From JBKQHQ01 sp052148715 (lineage in GTDB: Bacteria > Pseudomonadota > Alphaproteobacteria > Rhizobiales > Xanthobacteraceae), in assembly GCA_052148715.1 (NCBI GenBank), contig JBKQHQ010000260.1, forward strand, positions 1 to 25,614: 25,614 nucleotides of DNA, read 5' to 3'. Below are positions 1 to 7,472 of the stretch, piece by piece. The translations under genes were made by a program, and so were the position numbers. The notes under the pieces were generated by a model. The model did no database searches and was not told the DNA's origin. It worked only from the letters and a program-made list of their open reading frames with translations. Each line of letters begins with the position of its first letter. The stretch's first letter is position 1.

Positions 1-110
1 CTTCGCTGATCGCCCCAAATGCCGCCGCAGCACTCTCCATCGCATCCTCCGCAAACCGAATCAGAGGATCACGACAGATTCAGCACTTCAGCCCTTTGTC
101 ACGCACTTCT

Positions 111-728
111 TCACCCGATCCCCCTGATCGTCTTTGCGGAATCACTGGACGGACGACCTAAGCCGCGGGTATCGACACCGAGCGTCACCCCATTGACGCG
201 CCACTCGATGCGGCCGATCCCGCCGCCTTGGTCGGTGATCTCGGCCTCGGCCTTGATCTCCTCCGACGCGACGCGTTGTCCGTCTTTCGGAGCTAACAGG
301 CGGGCCGCCGGCGCGTTGCCGCTCGCGATCACCTTGTCGAGGTCGAGCTTCGCCGCCGCCTCGCGCACCAGCCCCTTGGGATCGCCGGCCAGCTTCTCCT
401 GTACGAGGTCGGGACGGTAGAGGGCCTAATACAACTGGTCGATTGAGTAGACCTCAAGGCCGCGGGCGACACTCAACAAATCGGCCCCCTTCTTTGAGGC
501 CGCGAAAAAGCCCTCGGGTGTGACGGCGAGCCATTCGCCATCCTCGCCCCTGATCACGGTAGCGAGAAGTTCACCCGTACCGGCCTTCCAAAACTTGGCC
601 GTGCGATCGCCGGCGGCAGAGAGGATCCGCGCGCCATCAGGCGAAAAGGCAACGGAGGTGACGGATGCGGAGTGTCCAACGAAGGTCCGCGTCAGCCGCC
701 CGGTGGTGGCCTCCCAAAGCTTCAAGCG
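111..728 (-). pseudogene. WD40/caspase-type protein, C-terminal remnant with in-frame amber stop
   Basis: The minus strand encodes a WD40 blade (LKLWEATTGRL, then GHSASVTSVAFSPDG and a Trp in KFWKAGTGELLA) followed by the tail typical of large rhizobial WD40/caspase proteins (DGEWLAVTPEGFFAASKKG, GLEVYSIDQLY). At 426-428 a TAG stops the frame. The same frame then continues with ALYRPDLVQEKLAGDPKG and ITDQGGGIGRIEWRVNGVT to a TGA at 111-113. In the relatives I recall, the stop position is Gln, so a CAG-to-TAG change is likely. The caspase domain and other WD40 blades are absent, and sequence upstream of about 728 does not look related. This is a remnant. It was either cut on the N-terminal side by rearrangement or is the last surviving part of a larger gene. 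Confidence 0.75.
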
Positions 729-939
729 CGCCGCGGCATCGCGCAGGCGTCTGAGTCGGTATTTCTCATAAGAGCTCATCTCGTCGTGCTCCGGGCCGAA
801 CCAGCGCTCGAGGTCCCCCAGCAGCGCCTGGACCGCCGGCAATGCGGCGCGAGCAGCGGGGCCGGTCCGTCCGGCTGCTTCCGCTGCCGTCTCAGCGCCC
901 TCGGTGCCGTTGTTGCCCTGCGCCAACAAAAGGCCAAGG

Positions 940-962
940 ACGGGAATGCCCCGGAACCGGAC
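940..962 (+). repeat. Partial copy of dispersed repeat A
   Basis: The stretch GGGAATGCCCCGGAACCGG matches the right-hand end of the dispersed repeat seen complete at 4889-4972, 22432-22502 and 24033-24115. The match is about 22 nt, in the same orientation, with a few mismatches. The left half of the repeat is not visible here, so this is either a fragment or a chance partial match. Confidence 0.4.
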
Positions 963-1234
963 GGGAATCGGGGCCATACCTCGACAGAGACTAATGGGAC
1001 AAAACCGCTCACGCGGCTGGCCGCTTGGGCGAGCAACTGAACAAATATCAGCGCAGTTGCGGATGAAGCACCCTGTTCTCACATCGAGGAGAAGTTCGGA
1101 TCGTGCTGCAGACAGACGACAGGCAGCGGATTAGCACGGATTCAAAATGTTTTCCCCTCAGACCCTAAAAGTCGCTAGAACACTCGTCGCGCGAAATTGG
1201 GTCCACTCGACCGAAACCGGCGTGCCGCCCCTAA

Positions 1235-2989
1235 ATGTCGACCCGTAGCACCACGATCGTTTTCCCTCGTCTTCGCGGGGCGCCCCGTGGCCTTTGTCGC
1301 GGCTTGATCGTGTCGCTTGTCTTCGCCTCGTTGCTGGCCATATCGGGGCCGGCGAAGGCGGGGAGCTCGGGGGGCTATGCACGCCCATCGATGTCGAACT
1401 CGCCGAACTACATTTCCATCGGCACGAGCGGAGGTTACGCGCGTCCGTCGTTCAACGCGCGGAGCGAGACACGGTCCACGTTCACGCCTTCCGCCGGCGA
1501 CCGCGCCGTGTCCCGCAGGACTTCGGGCAGCACGCTCGACCAGTTCCGGGCCGCCGAACGACAGGCCACACCCGTCGAACGGCAGGTCGCACCCGTCGAA
1601 AGGCGGGCCGCTCCCTCCGAATGGCAGGCCACACCCGTTGAACGGCAGGCCGCACCCGTCGAAAGGCAGGCCGCACCTTCCGAACGACAGGCCGCACCTT
1701 CCGGACGGCAGCCCGCACCCGCCTCGTCATGGCGTCCCAACTTGGGTAGCGCACCCTCGCGCGAGACGACCGGATACGGCCGGGGTCAGGGCCGCCCGTC
1801 GTTCGAGACGACCTATCGGCCGACGTCGACCGAGGGCTGGGGCTGGCGTCCGCCGGATTATGTCCGCCCGACCCAGAGCACTTACAACGGCTGGAACCCG
1901 TTCCTGTTCTGGTTCCTTCTAGACCAGCTCGACCGGTCGGACAGCGTCAATTTCTTCCACGACCGGGAGTACGATGCCGGCTACCGGCAATGGCGGGCGC
2001 TAGCCGAGCGACAGGCGCGGAGCGATGCCGAGCTCAGGGCGAAGCTCGATGCCCTGGACGCGAGGCTCGCGGCAAAGGAGGGCGATCCGCGCAATCCCGA
2101 TTACCTGCCGAGCGGCGTGTCGGCGGCTTCGGCCCACGCCGCAGCGGTGCCCGTCGATGCCCCGGCGGTGCCCATCAATTCCGCGGCGGTGCCCATCGAT
2201 GCCCCGGCGTCCGGAGGGTTGCGCTGGCGCTTTCTGCTGGTCGTCCTCCTGCTCGGATGCGCCGTGGTGATCATCGTCTATGCAGGCCGACAAAATGCCG
2301 TGACGACGGCGGTCCAGCCGACGGGAGGACCCCTGGATGGACTCAAGACGGCCACTAACATTGTTCGGCAGAAGATGCCAGGCACCCCCCTGACGCTGAA
2401 GCCGTTCCGGGTCGGAATGGCGCTGACGCTCGATCCGACGCCGTTCATCCTGGCCCAGGGTGCCACCAAGGTGCCGACGCCGAAGGCCGAAGGACAGACG
2501 GCGTTCGCCAACGTGCAGGCCATCGGCACGATCGAAGGGGCGCCGCTGCACCGGCTGCACCTCGACGAAAACACCTTCATCCAGATCCATCTCGACGGCA
2601 ACCGACCCGACGAGTGCCGCTATTTAGCGCAGATCGACGAGGTCGAGCCGGCCGATGCCGAGGAATGGAAGCTCTGGCTGGAGCCGGATCAGGGCATGAT
2701 CGGCTGGCCCCAATTCCAGGCCAAGGACGGCAAGCTCTATGACCGCGTCTGGTCCCCTGGCGCGCAATGGATCGCGCCGGTCCCTTACGTGGAATCGCTG
2801 GAGGGCAAATCCGCGTCTCCTTCCGTGAAGGGCGTGATGATGCTTTACGGCGCGCCGACCGGACTGGCCGAGCCCGCGCCGCAAACCGAATACATTCTGG
2901 TCGCCAGCGCCGAAACGGCATCCGAGGGCGCCTGGGTGGCCATTCATGCCGGCATCGACGTCAACCCCGCCGCCCTGTCATTGACCTGA
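1235..2989 (+). CDS. DUF2491 (YjfK-like) exported/anchored protein with heptad-repeat linker
   Basis: 584 aa. The N-terminus carries basic residues, a hydrophobic core (GLIVSLVFASLLAISG) and a likely signal-peptidase site after AKA near residue 42. Two GGYARPS motifs follow, then eight heptads of the ERQAAPV type (residues 107-162) and a conserved segment with WNPFLFWFLLDQLDR and a charged helix (ALAERQARSDAELRAKLDA). A second Pro/Ala repeat lies near 304-324 and a membrane segment at about 327-350 (FLLVVLLLGCAVVIIVYAG). The C-terminal 190 residues match DUF2491, the family of E. coli YjfK (FRVGMALTLDPTPF, LHLDENTFIQIHLDG, AEEWKLWLEPDQGMIGWPQF). The molecular function of the family is unknown to me. 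The next gene is DUF350 (YjfL-like), the same pairing as in the E. coli yjf cluster, which supports the assignment. The start has only a weak Shine-Dalgarno sequence, but the signal peptide favours it. Confidence 0.85.
   Translation: MSTRSTTIVFPRLRGAPRGLCRGLIVSLVFASLLAISGPAKAGSSGGYARPSMSNSPNYISIGTSGGYARPSFNARSETRSTFTPSAGDRAVSRRTSGSTLDQFRAAERQATPVERQVAPVERRAAPSEWQATPVERQAAPVERQAAPSERQAAPSGRQPAPASSWRPNLGSAPSRETTGYGRGQGRPSFETTYRPTSTEGWGWRPPDYVRPTQSTYNGWNPFLFWFLLDQLDRSDSVNFFHDREYDAGYRQWRALAERQARSDAELRAKLDALDARLAAKEGDPRNPDYLPSGVSAASAHAAAVPVDAPAVPINSAAVPIDAPASGGLRWRFLLVVLLLGCAVVIIVYAGRQNAVTTAVQPTGGPLDGLKTATNIVRQKMPGTPLTLKPFRVGMALTLDPTPFILAQGATKVPTPKAEGQTAFANVQAIGTIEGAPLHRLHLDENTFIQIHLDGNRPDECRYLAQIDEVEPADAEEWKLWLEPDQGMIGWPQFQAKDGKLYDRVWSPGAQWIAPVPYVESLEGKSASPSVKGVMMLYGAPTGLAEPAPQTEYILVASAETASEGAWVAIHAGIDVNPAALSLT
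1553..1720 (+). repeat. Eight tandem 21-nt units (heptad repeat in DUF2491 protein)
   Basis: Eight consecutive 21-nt units encode seven-residue repeats: AERQATP, VERQVAP, VERRAAP, SEWQATP, VERQAAP, VERQAAP, SERQAAP, SGRQPAP. Pro and charged residues alternate, suggesting an extended linker rather than a folded domain. The units are similar at the DNA level, so unit number may vary between strains by slippage. Confidence 0.9.
2144..2206 (+). repeat. Three tandem 21-nt units in the DUF2491 gene
   Basis: Three 21-nt units (each starting GCGGTGCCC) encode AVPVDAP, AVPINSA and AVPIDAP just before the membrane segment. This is a second, independent heptad-length repeat in the same gene. Confidence 0.85.
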
Positions 2990-3026
2990 CACCCTTTGGC
3001 CTGACACCTTTGGAGCACGCCCGATC

Positions 3027-3452
3027 ATGAATACGAGCATCCAATTGATCGTCGATGGACTGCAAGACGGTCTGCCTGCCCTTATCGGGCGGGTTCTCAT
3101 CGCCCTGGCCCTGCTGCTCGTCGGCGCGTTCTGCTACTTCAAGATCACGCCCTATAACGAGCGCAAGCTGATCGCCGAGAACAACGTCGCGGCAGCGTGC
3201 GTCCTCGTCGGCACGCTGATTGCGCTCGCCATCCCGCTCACGACCACGCTGGCGACGAGCAACAGCTTCGTCGACATCATCATATGGGGCCTGGTCGCCC
3301 TGATCATTCAGCTCGCGACGGTCGCGGCCGTGTCGCTCTTCCTGCACAACATGCGCAAGATGGTGCTCGAGGACAACGTAGCGCTCGCCATGACGCTCGC
3401 CGGCTTGCAGATTTCCGTCGCGCTCCTCAATGTCGGCGTGATGGCCGCCTAA
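3027..3452 (+). CDS. DUF350 (YjfL-like) integral membrane protein
   Basis: 141 aa with four predicted hydrophobic segments: ALIGRVLIALALLLVGAFCY, VLVGTLIALAIPLTT, IIIWGLVALIIQLATVAAVS and the C-terminal VALAMTLAGLQISVALLNVG. The segment TPYNERKLIAENNVAAA after the first helix, with the charged NERKL and the Asn pair, is the hallmark of DUF350, the family of E. coli YjfL. The gene starts 37 bp after the DUF2491 stop and has a GGAG 12-15 bp before its ATG. It should be co-transcribed with its neighbours and act in the inner membrane. The biochemical role of DUF350 is not known to me. An imperfect direct repeat (CCTGACACC-CTTTGG twice) lies in the short spacer before it. Confidence 0.88.
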   Translation: MNTSIQLIVDGLQDGLPALIGRVLIALALLLVGAFCYFKITPYNERKLIAENNVAAACVLVGTLIALAIPLTTTLATSNSFVDIIIWGLVALIIQLATVAAVSLFLHNMRKMVLEDNVALAMTLAGLQISVALLNVGVMAA

Positions 3453-3466
3453 CCGGGAATGCAGCA

Positions 3467-4618
3467 ATGACAGACGGCACAAATCTTCAAGGCCTCACAG
3501 CCGGTCTCGAGTCCGGAATCAAGACAATTCAACAAGAGATCAAGGATGCACACGAGGAGGTCGAGCGCGCCAAGCAAAACATAGCGAATATATCCCGAGA
3601 GCAGGAGCGCCTGTCGTCTGAGCTCGGCGCCGCGCGCACCCAGCTGTCTGGACTTGACGAAGGTCAGGAGGCGCTGCGCGCCGAGCTCGCGAAGCGCATC
3701 GATGAGCTCACGCGCAAGACTGCCGAGAAGGCGCAAGAGCTGATCGCGCTTGAATCACATCTGCGGACACTATTGTCGTTGCAGAAGGAGGAACGGGCTG
3801 AGCGACATTTGGAGCGGGAGAAGGGTCAGTTCGTCCTGCAATCAGCCCGATTGCTGGACGGAATTCATGATGGTCCGGTTCGTTTCCTATTTGCGACCGC
3901 CGCGCTGGACGTGTGCCGGGCGCACGACATTGCCTCCGAAAAGTTCCAGGGCGTCGCCGATCAAAAAACCGTTGCCGACGCCCTGGATGTCCTGACGGCC
4001 GCCAAGCAGTCGGCCTCCGACGCGGACCGGGCCGAGGCGGAACGATTTCAGAATATGCGCGCGATGGTCCGCGAGATCACGGATCGCCGCGACGGCTATC
4101 TGTCACGCAAGCAAGCGGACGAGCGCACGCAAACGTCGCTCGTCGCCGAGCGCCAGTCCGAGGCCGAGATTGTCGCGCGAGGCTCCATCCCGGAGGAGCC
4201 GACCCATCAACAGCGTCGGCGCATATATCGCATTGCCTTCGCGGCCGCCGGGTTTGCGAGCGTGATCGCCTGCTTGTACTCCTGGGTCTTCTTGATTCCT
4301 GCTGCCTGCGCGTTCCTGGTGTCGTGGCTCAATACCGACGCATACAGAAGCCAACAGTCGGCCCGCCACCGGAAAAAACTGCAGACCCTTGATGTTCAGA
4401 TCGAGCAGATCAAGGCCGCGATCGTAACCCGCGAGCATGAGGTGAAGTCTTTGGTTTCGACCTGCGGCGAGCGCCTGGCCCGGATCGACATAGCTCTGCC
4501 GCAACTTTCGCCGGGGATGATGCCCGCAGACACCCTGCAGGCACTGATCGGCGCCGCCAAAGAGGCCGAAACTGGCTGGCGAGCACAGCACGTCGCTTCG
4601 CAGATCCTTTCAAGTTGA
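3467..4618 (+). CDS. Coiled-coil protein with two membrane segments, third gene of DUF2491-DUF350 operon
   Basis: 383 aa from the ATG at 3467, 14 bp after the DUF350 stop. A frame open further upstream is only overlap with the DUF350 gene. Residues about 5-125 are strongly helical and coiled-coil-like (IKDAHEEVERAKQNI, REQERLSSELGAARTQL, RIDELTRKTAEKAQELIALE). A mixed helical region and a second heptad-rich stretch (SDADRAEAERFQNMRAMV) follow. Two close hydrophobic segments at about 253-293 (IAFAAAGFASVIACLYSWVF, LIPAACAFLVSWL) form a hairpin, and a further coil (HRKKLQTLDVQIEQIK) ends the protein. I do not recognise a named family. The layout suggests a membrane-tethered scaffold working with the DUF350 and DUF2491 proteins. 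It might replace the PspA-like coiled-coil protein of E. coli-type yjf clusters, which is inference. Confidence 0.85.
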   Translation: MTDGTNLQGLTAGLESGIKTIQQEIKDAHEEVERAKQNIANISREQERLSSELGAARTQLSGLDEGQEALRAELAKRIDELTRKTAEKAQELIALESHLRTLLSLQKEERAERHLEREKGQFVLQSARLLDGIHDGPVRFLFATAALDVCRAHDIASEKFQGVADQKTVADALDVLTAAKQSASDADRAEAERFQNMRAMVREITDRRDGYLSRKQADERTQTSLVAERQSEAEIVARGSIPEEPTHQQRRRIYRIAFAAAGFASVIACLYSWVFLIPAACAFLVSWLNTDAYRSQQSARHRKKLQTLDVQIEQIKAAIVTREHEVKSLVSTCGERLARIDIALPQLSPGMMPADTLQALIGAAKEAETGWRAQHVASQILSS

Positions 4619-4659
4619 CCCTCCAGCCGGCGGGCCACGCCGGACAGCGGCTTGACGAG

Positions 4660-4855
4660 TTGTGGGCCAGTCTTGTGGAAGCGTCCCGATGGGTCGGCGT
4701 CTACACCAGCCGGGTTCTCAAGGGCAAGAAGCTGGCCAACCTGCCGGGTCAGCAAGTCACGAAGGTTGAGGTGATCCTCAACCTCAAGACCGCCAAGGCG
4801 CTCGGCCTCAGACGTGCCGCCTACGTTCCTCGCGCTCATCGACGCGGTGATTGAA
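4660..4855 (+). pseudogene. ABC transporter substrate-binding protein (ABC_sub_bind type), C-terminal tail, frameshifted
   Basis: The translation VYTSRVLKGKKLANLPGQQ, then VEVILNLKTAKALGL, matches the C-terminus of the rhizobial ABC substrate-binding family that normally reads YVDKILKGAKPADLPVQQPT and INLKTAKALGL. After KALGL the frame is lost. Reading on one base later gives DVPPTFLALIDAVIE, the usual ending. Only about 60 residues remain, with no signal peptide and no start, so it is a decayed tail. A second, different tail of the same family lies at 21589-21903. Confidence 0.75.
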
Positions 4856-4888
4856 CGAAGCGCGCGGGTTCAGTTTGCTGCAATGCAG

Positions 4889-4972
4889 CGATGTCTCCTG
4901 TGGGTCCACTGCCGCCGACCTGTCCGGCGTCGGTGACCATTCGAACGGCAGGAGTGCCTCGGAAGCGGACCC
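4889..4972 (+). repeat. Dispersed repeat A, copy 1
   Basis: About 84 nt running from CGATGTCTCCTGTGGGTCCA through GTCGGTGACC to GGAGTGCCTCGGAAGCGGAC. The same order of blocks recurs at 22432-22502 and 24033-24115, in the same orientation, and the right end alone recurs at 940-962 and 7684-7713. It lies between an ABC-protein remnant and the end of the caspase-FGE gene. Similar intergenic sequences are common in Bradyrhizobium genomes as far as I recall. No open frame is conserved. Confidence 0.7.
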
Positions 4973-5008
4973 TGATTTCTCCTGACGGAGTGGGCGACGG
5001 AAAACGCG

Positions 5009-6835
5009 CTAAGGTGCGAGTGTTCGTGCAACGCGCAGGCCACTTCCATAGGTCCGGTAGTTTGGACCAAGCTCGACTCGTGCGGCCAACCGCTGGCGCG
5101 CCGGAACACTGGACCAGGCACCGTCGCGCAGGACACGTTCACTGCAGCTGCCGCTCGTCCAGGCCGAACCGTCCGTCGGCGCACCTACGTAACTGTCGTG
5201 GTAGCAATCCTCGACCCATTCAGATACATTTCCAACGACTTGATAGAATCCCCACGGATTGGGTTCAAAGGATTTTACCGGCAGGGTCTTCTGTCGAAAC
5301 TCGCCTTTGGTCGCGGTCCCATAAGCGTAGTGGCCGTTGTAATTAGCTTGCTGGGTGGAAATCGTGTTTCCCCACCAGAAGGGCGTGGTAGTCCCAGCGC
5401 GAGCCATATACTCCCATTCAGCTTCGCTCAGCAGGCGATAGGCCTTCCCAGTTTTGCGGGACAGCCACTTTACATATGATTTGGCGTCGTCCCATCCCAC
5501 CCAGATTACAGGGCGCGTGTCGCGGCCCCAATTTTGATCCGATGGCTCATAACCGTTGCAGCCGCCTTCGACGACGCATGTATCCCACTCGTCAAAGGTC
5601 ACCGCGAATCGGCCCACTGCAAATGGATGTGCAAACGTCACGGAATGTTGCGGGTTTTCGTCACTGGCACGCCCCGCTTCATTCGGCGGCGATCCCATCA
5701 AGAAAGTGGCTGCCGGCACGACAGCCATCTCCGGGCACTTATCGCATTCCTTGAACGCGTCCTTAGGCCTGAGCGCACATTCCTCACCGGCGGACAACGG
5801 CCGCGCCGGACGTGACGACCACGAAACGGTCATGGGCGTTGCGTCACAGGGGCTCACAGGTGCTACGGGCGGAGCCGCAACCGCTAATTGGCTCTTCTTC
5901 AGTTCGTTCAACCGCACCCGCGCGAGGGACGCATAGAAGCTGTCGCTGAAGCGCTTGATAAATTCTTCCAGCACCGTTGCGTTGGTACTGTTCTGTATTG
6001 CGGCCCACGCCTGTGCTGGTTCATTCAGTGGCGGCGAGGGCGATATTGCCGCTGGCGCCGAGTCGTGACCTGCAAAATAGAAATCGCCGAGGAGCGAAAG
6101 CGAGACTTCGGGAAGTTGCTTGCCTGCGGTCGACTGATTGACCTCTTGTGCGACGCGCCTGAACAGCGCCGTCGCTTCAATGTCTGGCGTTGCGATGTAC
6201 TTGAGGACGGCAGCCGTAAACGGACTGTTTCGTGTGCCAACACCGTCTGCAGCCACCTGGCCCGGTTGGGTCGCAAACGCAGTGATCAATCCTTGCGTCC
6301 GCTCAATCCGGGCGAGGCCGCGCGATACGGCGGCGGAGCGCGACGAGGGCAGACTCATCCGCAGTCGCTCCGCCATGGGGTTGTCGCGGCAGGCGTCGAG
6401 CATAATGATGCGGATGTTTTTGGCACGGGAAAGATCGCCGATGATATCGTCGACCTTGGCCATCTCGTACGGCAAATCGGCCTCATCCTGCAGCTTGGCA
6501 TCGATGGGCATCAGATAGTTCGAGCCTGCGAACTGAATCCCGTGACCGGCATAGAAAAACAGCGCCGCGTCGGCATCACGCGCCAGCCTGGCAAACCTGC
6601 CAAACACCTCATCCATTCCCCGCTTATCGAGATCGGTTGAGAGGATCACATCGAACCCCAGGGTTCGTAGAGCGGCCGACAGGTCGGTCGCGTCGTTCTT
6701 GGGGTTCGACAGTACGGGCGTATTTTGGTAGGCCGAATTGCCGATGACGAGCGCGACGCGCTTCTCAGCACGCCCTGGCGCGACGCCGAGGCAGATCAGC
6801 GTCACGGCGCACGCGAAAGCTGCCAAAAGCCGCAT
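5009..6835 (-). CDS. Exported caspase-like peptidase fused to formylglycine-generating-enzyme-like (SUMF1) domain
   Basis: 608 aa from the ATG at 6835, chosen because it begins a clean signal peptide (MRLLAAFACAVTLICLGVAP, then GRA). The frame is open 17 codons further upstream. Residues about 25-255 form a peptidase C14 (caspase/metacaspase) domain: RVALVIGNSAY, the catalytic His in FFYAGHGIQF (about His98) and the catalytic Cys in IMLDACRDNP (about Cys149). A Pro-rich and helical linker with several Cys follows. From about residue 370 comes an FGE-sulfatase/SUMF1-like domain (MAVVPAATFLMGSP, RLLSEAEWEYMARAG, NVSEWVEDC, GLRVAR). The usual GGSW motif is DGAW here. In relatives, such FGE-like folds mostly serve binding rather than Cys oxidation, so enzymatic activity of this half is uncertain. 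The protein is predicted to be periplasmic or secreted. Confidence 0.9.
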   Translation of the reverse strand: MRLLAAFACAVTLICLGVAPGRAEKRVALVIGNSAYQNTPVLSNPKNDATDLSAALRTLGFDVILSTDLDKRGMDEVFGRFARLARDADAALFFYAGHGIQFAGSNYLMPIDAKLQDEADLPYEMAKVDDIIGDLSRAKNIRIIMLDACRDNPMAERLRMSLPSSRSAAVSRGLARIERTQGLITAFATQPGQVAADGVGTRNSPFTAAVLKYIATPDIEATALFRRVAQEVNQSTAGKQLPEVSLSLLGDFYFAGHDSAPAAISPSPPLNEPAQAWAAIQNSTNATVLEEFIKRFSDSFYASLARVRLNELKKSQLAVAAPPVAPVSPCDATPMTVSWSSRPARPLSAGEECALRPKDAFKECDKCPEMAVVPAATFLMGSPPNEAGRASDENPQHSVTFAHPFAVGRFAVTFDEWDTCVVEGGCNGYEPSDQNWGRDTRPVIWVGWDDAKSYVKWLSRKTGKAYRLLSEAEWEYMARAGTTTPFWWGNTISTQQANYNGHYAYGTATKGEFRQKTLPVKSFEPNPWGFYQVVGNVSEWVEDCYHDSYVGAPTDGSAWTSGSCSERVLRDGAWSSVPARQRLAARVELGPNYRTYGSGLRVARTLAP

Positions 6836-6990
6836 GATGAGCCCCCGGAAGGAATTCTTCGCTCGCACATTGTGGCACAACGCCAAACGGGCCGGAAGCG
6901 CAGCGGCCTTTGTCGGGTCTACCCGCCCAACGGTTTCGGGCGTGGTGCGGGCTCGATGGACCGGCGGAGGACCGCTCTGGGTCCAAAAGA
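6836..6990 (-). repeat. Caspase upstream region, shared with the 19327-19490 locus
   Basis: The 150 bp in front of the caspase-FGE gene contains blocks also found in front of the caspase remnant at 19326: CGGAA-AATT, ATTGTG-CACA-CG, a GGGTCTACCCGCCCAACGGT-type block and a CTCTGGGTCCA/CTTTGGGTCAA block. Similarity is loose, roughly two thirds identity by eye. It indicates that leader and promoter were duplicated together with the gene. Promoter elements cannot be assigned with confidence. Confidence 0.5.
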
Positions 6991-7015
6991 GCCATGCCGG
7001 CCACGTTGAGCGCCC

Positions 7016-7109
7016 TCAAAGTACCTTGGGCAAAACCGGGCAGCACGCGCCGCACTGGTCGCCCATGTCCATGCTGCGCCGCTTCGGGCAGTCGGCGGTG
7101 ATCCGAGGG
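7016..7109 (-). pseudogene. Cys-rich DQCGA small protein, C-terminal fragment
   Basis: The minus-strand frame reads ITADCPKRRSMDMGDQCG, then ACCPVLPKVL and a TGA at 7016-7018. This is the ending of a small Cys-rich family that recurs twice more here (9846-10018 and 10988-11085). The N-terminal half is missing, because the start of the HRQNL-motif gene on the plus strand abuts it at 7119. Four Cys within about 20 residues suggest metal binding. The function is unknown to me. Confidence 0.55.
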
Positions 7110-7118
7110 AGGCGCCCG

Positions 7119-7262
7119 ATGGACAGGTTCATCCACCGCCAAAACTTAGCGCATTACCAGAGGCAGCTCGCCGAAACGACCGATGAGGCGCAGCGGCGCT
7201 CACTGGAAAAGCTGATCGCCGAGGAAGTTGCCAAGGAACGAACGCCCCCGGAAGGCGGGTAG
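7119..7262 (+). CDS. HRQNL-motif small helical protein, copy 1
   Basis: 47 aa from the ATG at 7119, preceded by GAGGGAGGCG, a fair ribosome-binding site. The protein (MDRFIHRQNLAHYQRQLAET, then TDEAQRRSLEKLIAEE) is entirely helical and charged with no transmembrane segment. The same family occurs at 18383-18529 (intact) and 17438-17575 (start lost). The core is IHRQNLxHYxxxLAETTDxAxR. I recall this as a common short hypothetical protein of Bradyrhizobium with no known function. Its small size and repetition argue for a cytoplasmic adaptor or regulator, which is speculation. Confidence 0.65.
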   Translation: MDRFIHRQNLAHYQRQLAETTDEAQRRSLEKLIAEEVAKERTPPEGG

Positions 7263-7274
7263 CGGACGCGCTAG

Positions 7275-7472
7275 TCAAGCCGCCTCAGAAGGCTGTGTCT
7301 TGCTGCGCGCAGTGCAAATTAACAGTTCCGCGTCGCAATTCTTACACGCGTAAACGACATCCTCGATGCCGAAATCAGGGTCGAAGGCTTGGATTGAACG
7401 AAAGGAAAAATGGCCGACCCCGCAATTTGGGCAGGGGATGATTGCAGCCGGAAGCGAGGAAAGCGCCCTCAT
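7275..7472 (-). CDS. Small zinc-ribbon protein (CPNCG...CKNCD)
   Basis: 65 aa from the ATG at 7472; an open extension upstream is not convincing. Two CxxC knuckles, CPNCG near residue 14 and CKNCD near 44, are separated by 30 residues including FDPDFGIEDVVYA. This is the usual geometry of a zinc ribbon. No other domain is present. It is convergent with the HRQNL gene, 12 bp away. Several unrelated zinc-ribbon mini-proteins occur elsewhere in the window. Nucleic-acid or protein binding is possible but not shown. Confidence 0.6.
   Translation of the reverse strand: MRALSSLPAAIIPCPNCGVGHFSFRSIQAFDPDFGIEDVVYACKNCDAELLICTARSKTQPSEAA

Noticed and set aside
1435..1754. Two minus-strand frames with heptad-like Arg/Ala repeats
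   Set aside because: They are antisense translations of the 21-nt repeat in the DUF2491 gene, not independent repeat proteins.
3197..3466. Upstream extension of the coiled-coil gene
   Set aside because: It overlaps the DUF350 gene in another frame, is Arg-rich and lacks conservation; the ATG at 3467 fits operon spacing.
5888..6640. Plus-strand frame of 250 codons opposite the caspase domain
   Set aside because: Shadow of the caspase-FGE gene, which has intact catalytic motifs on the other strand.
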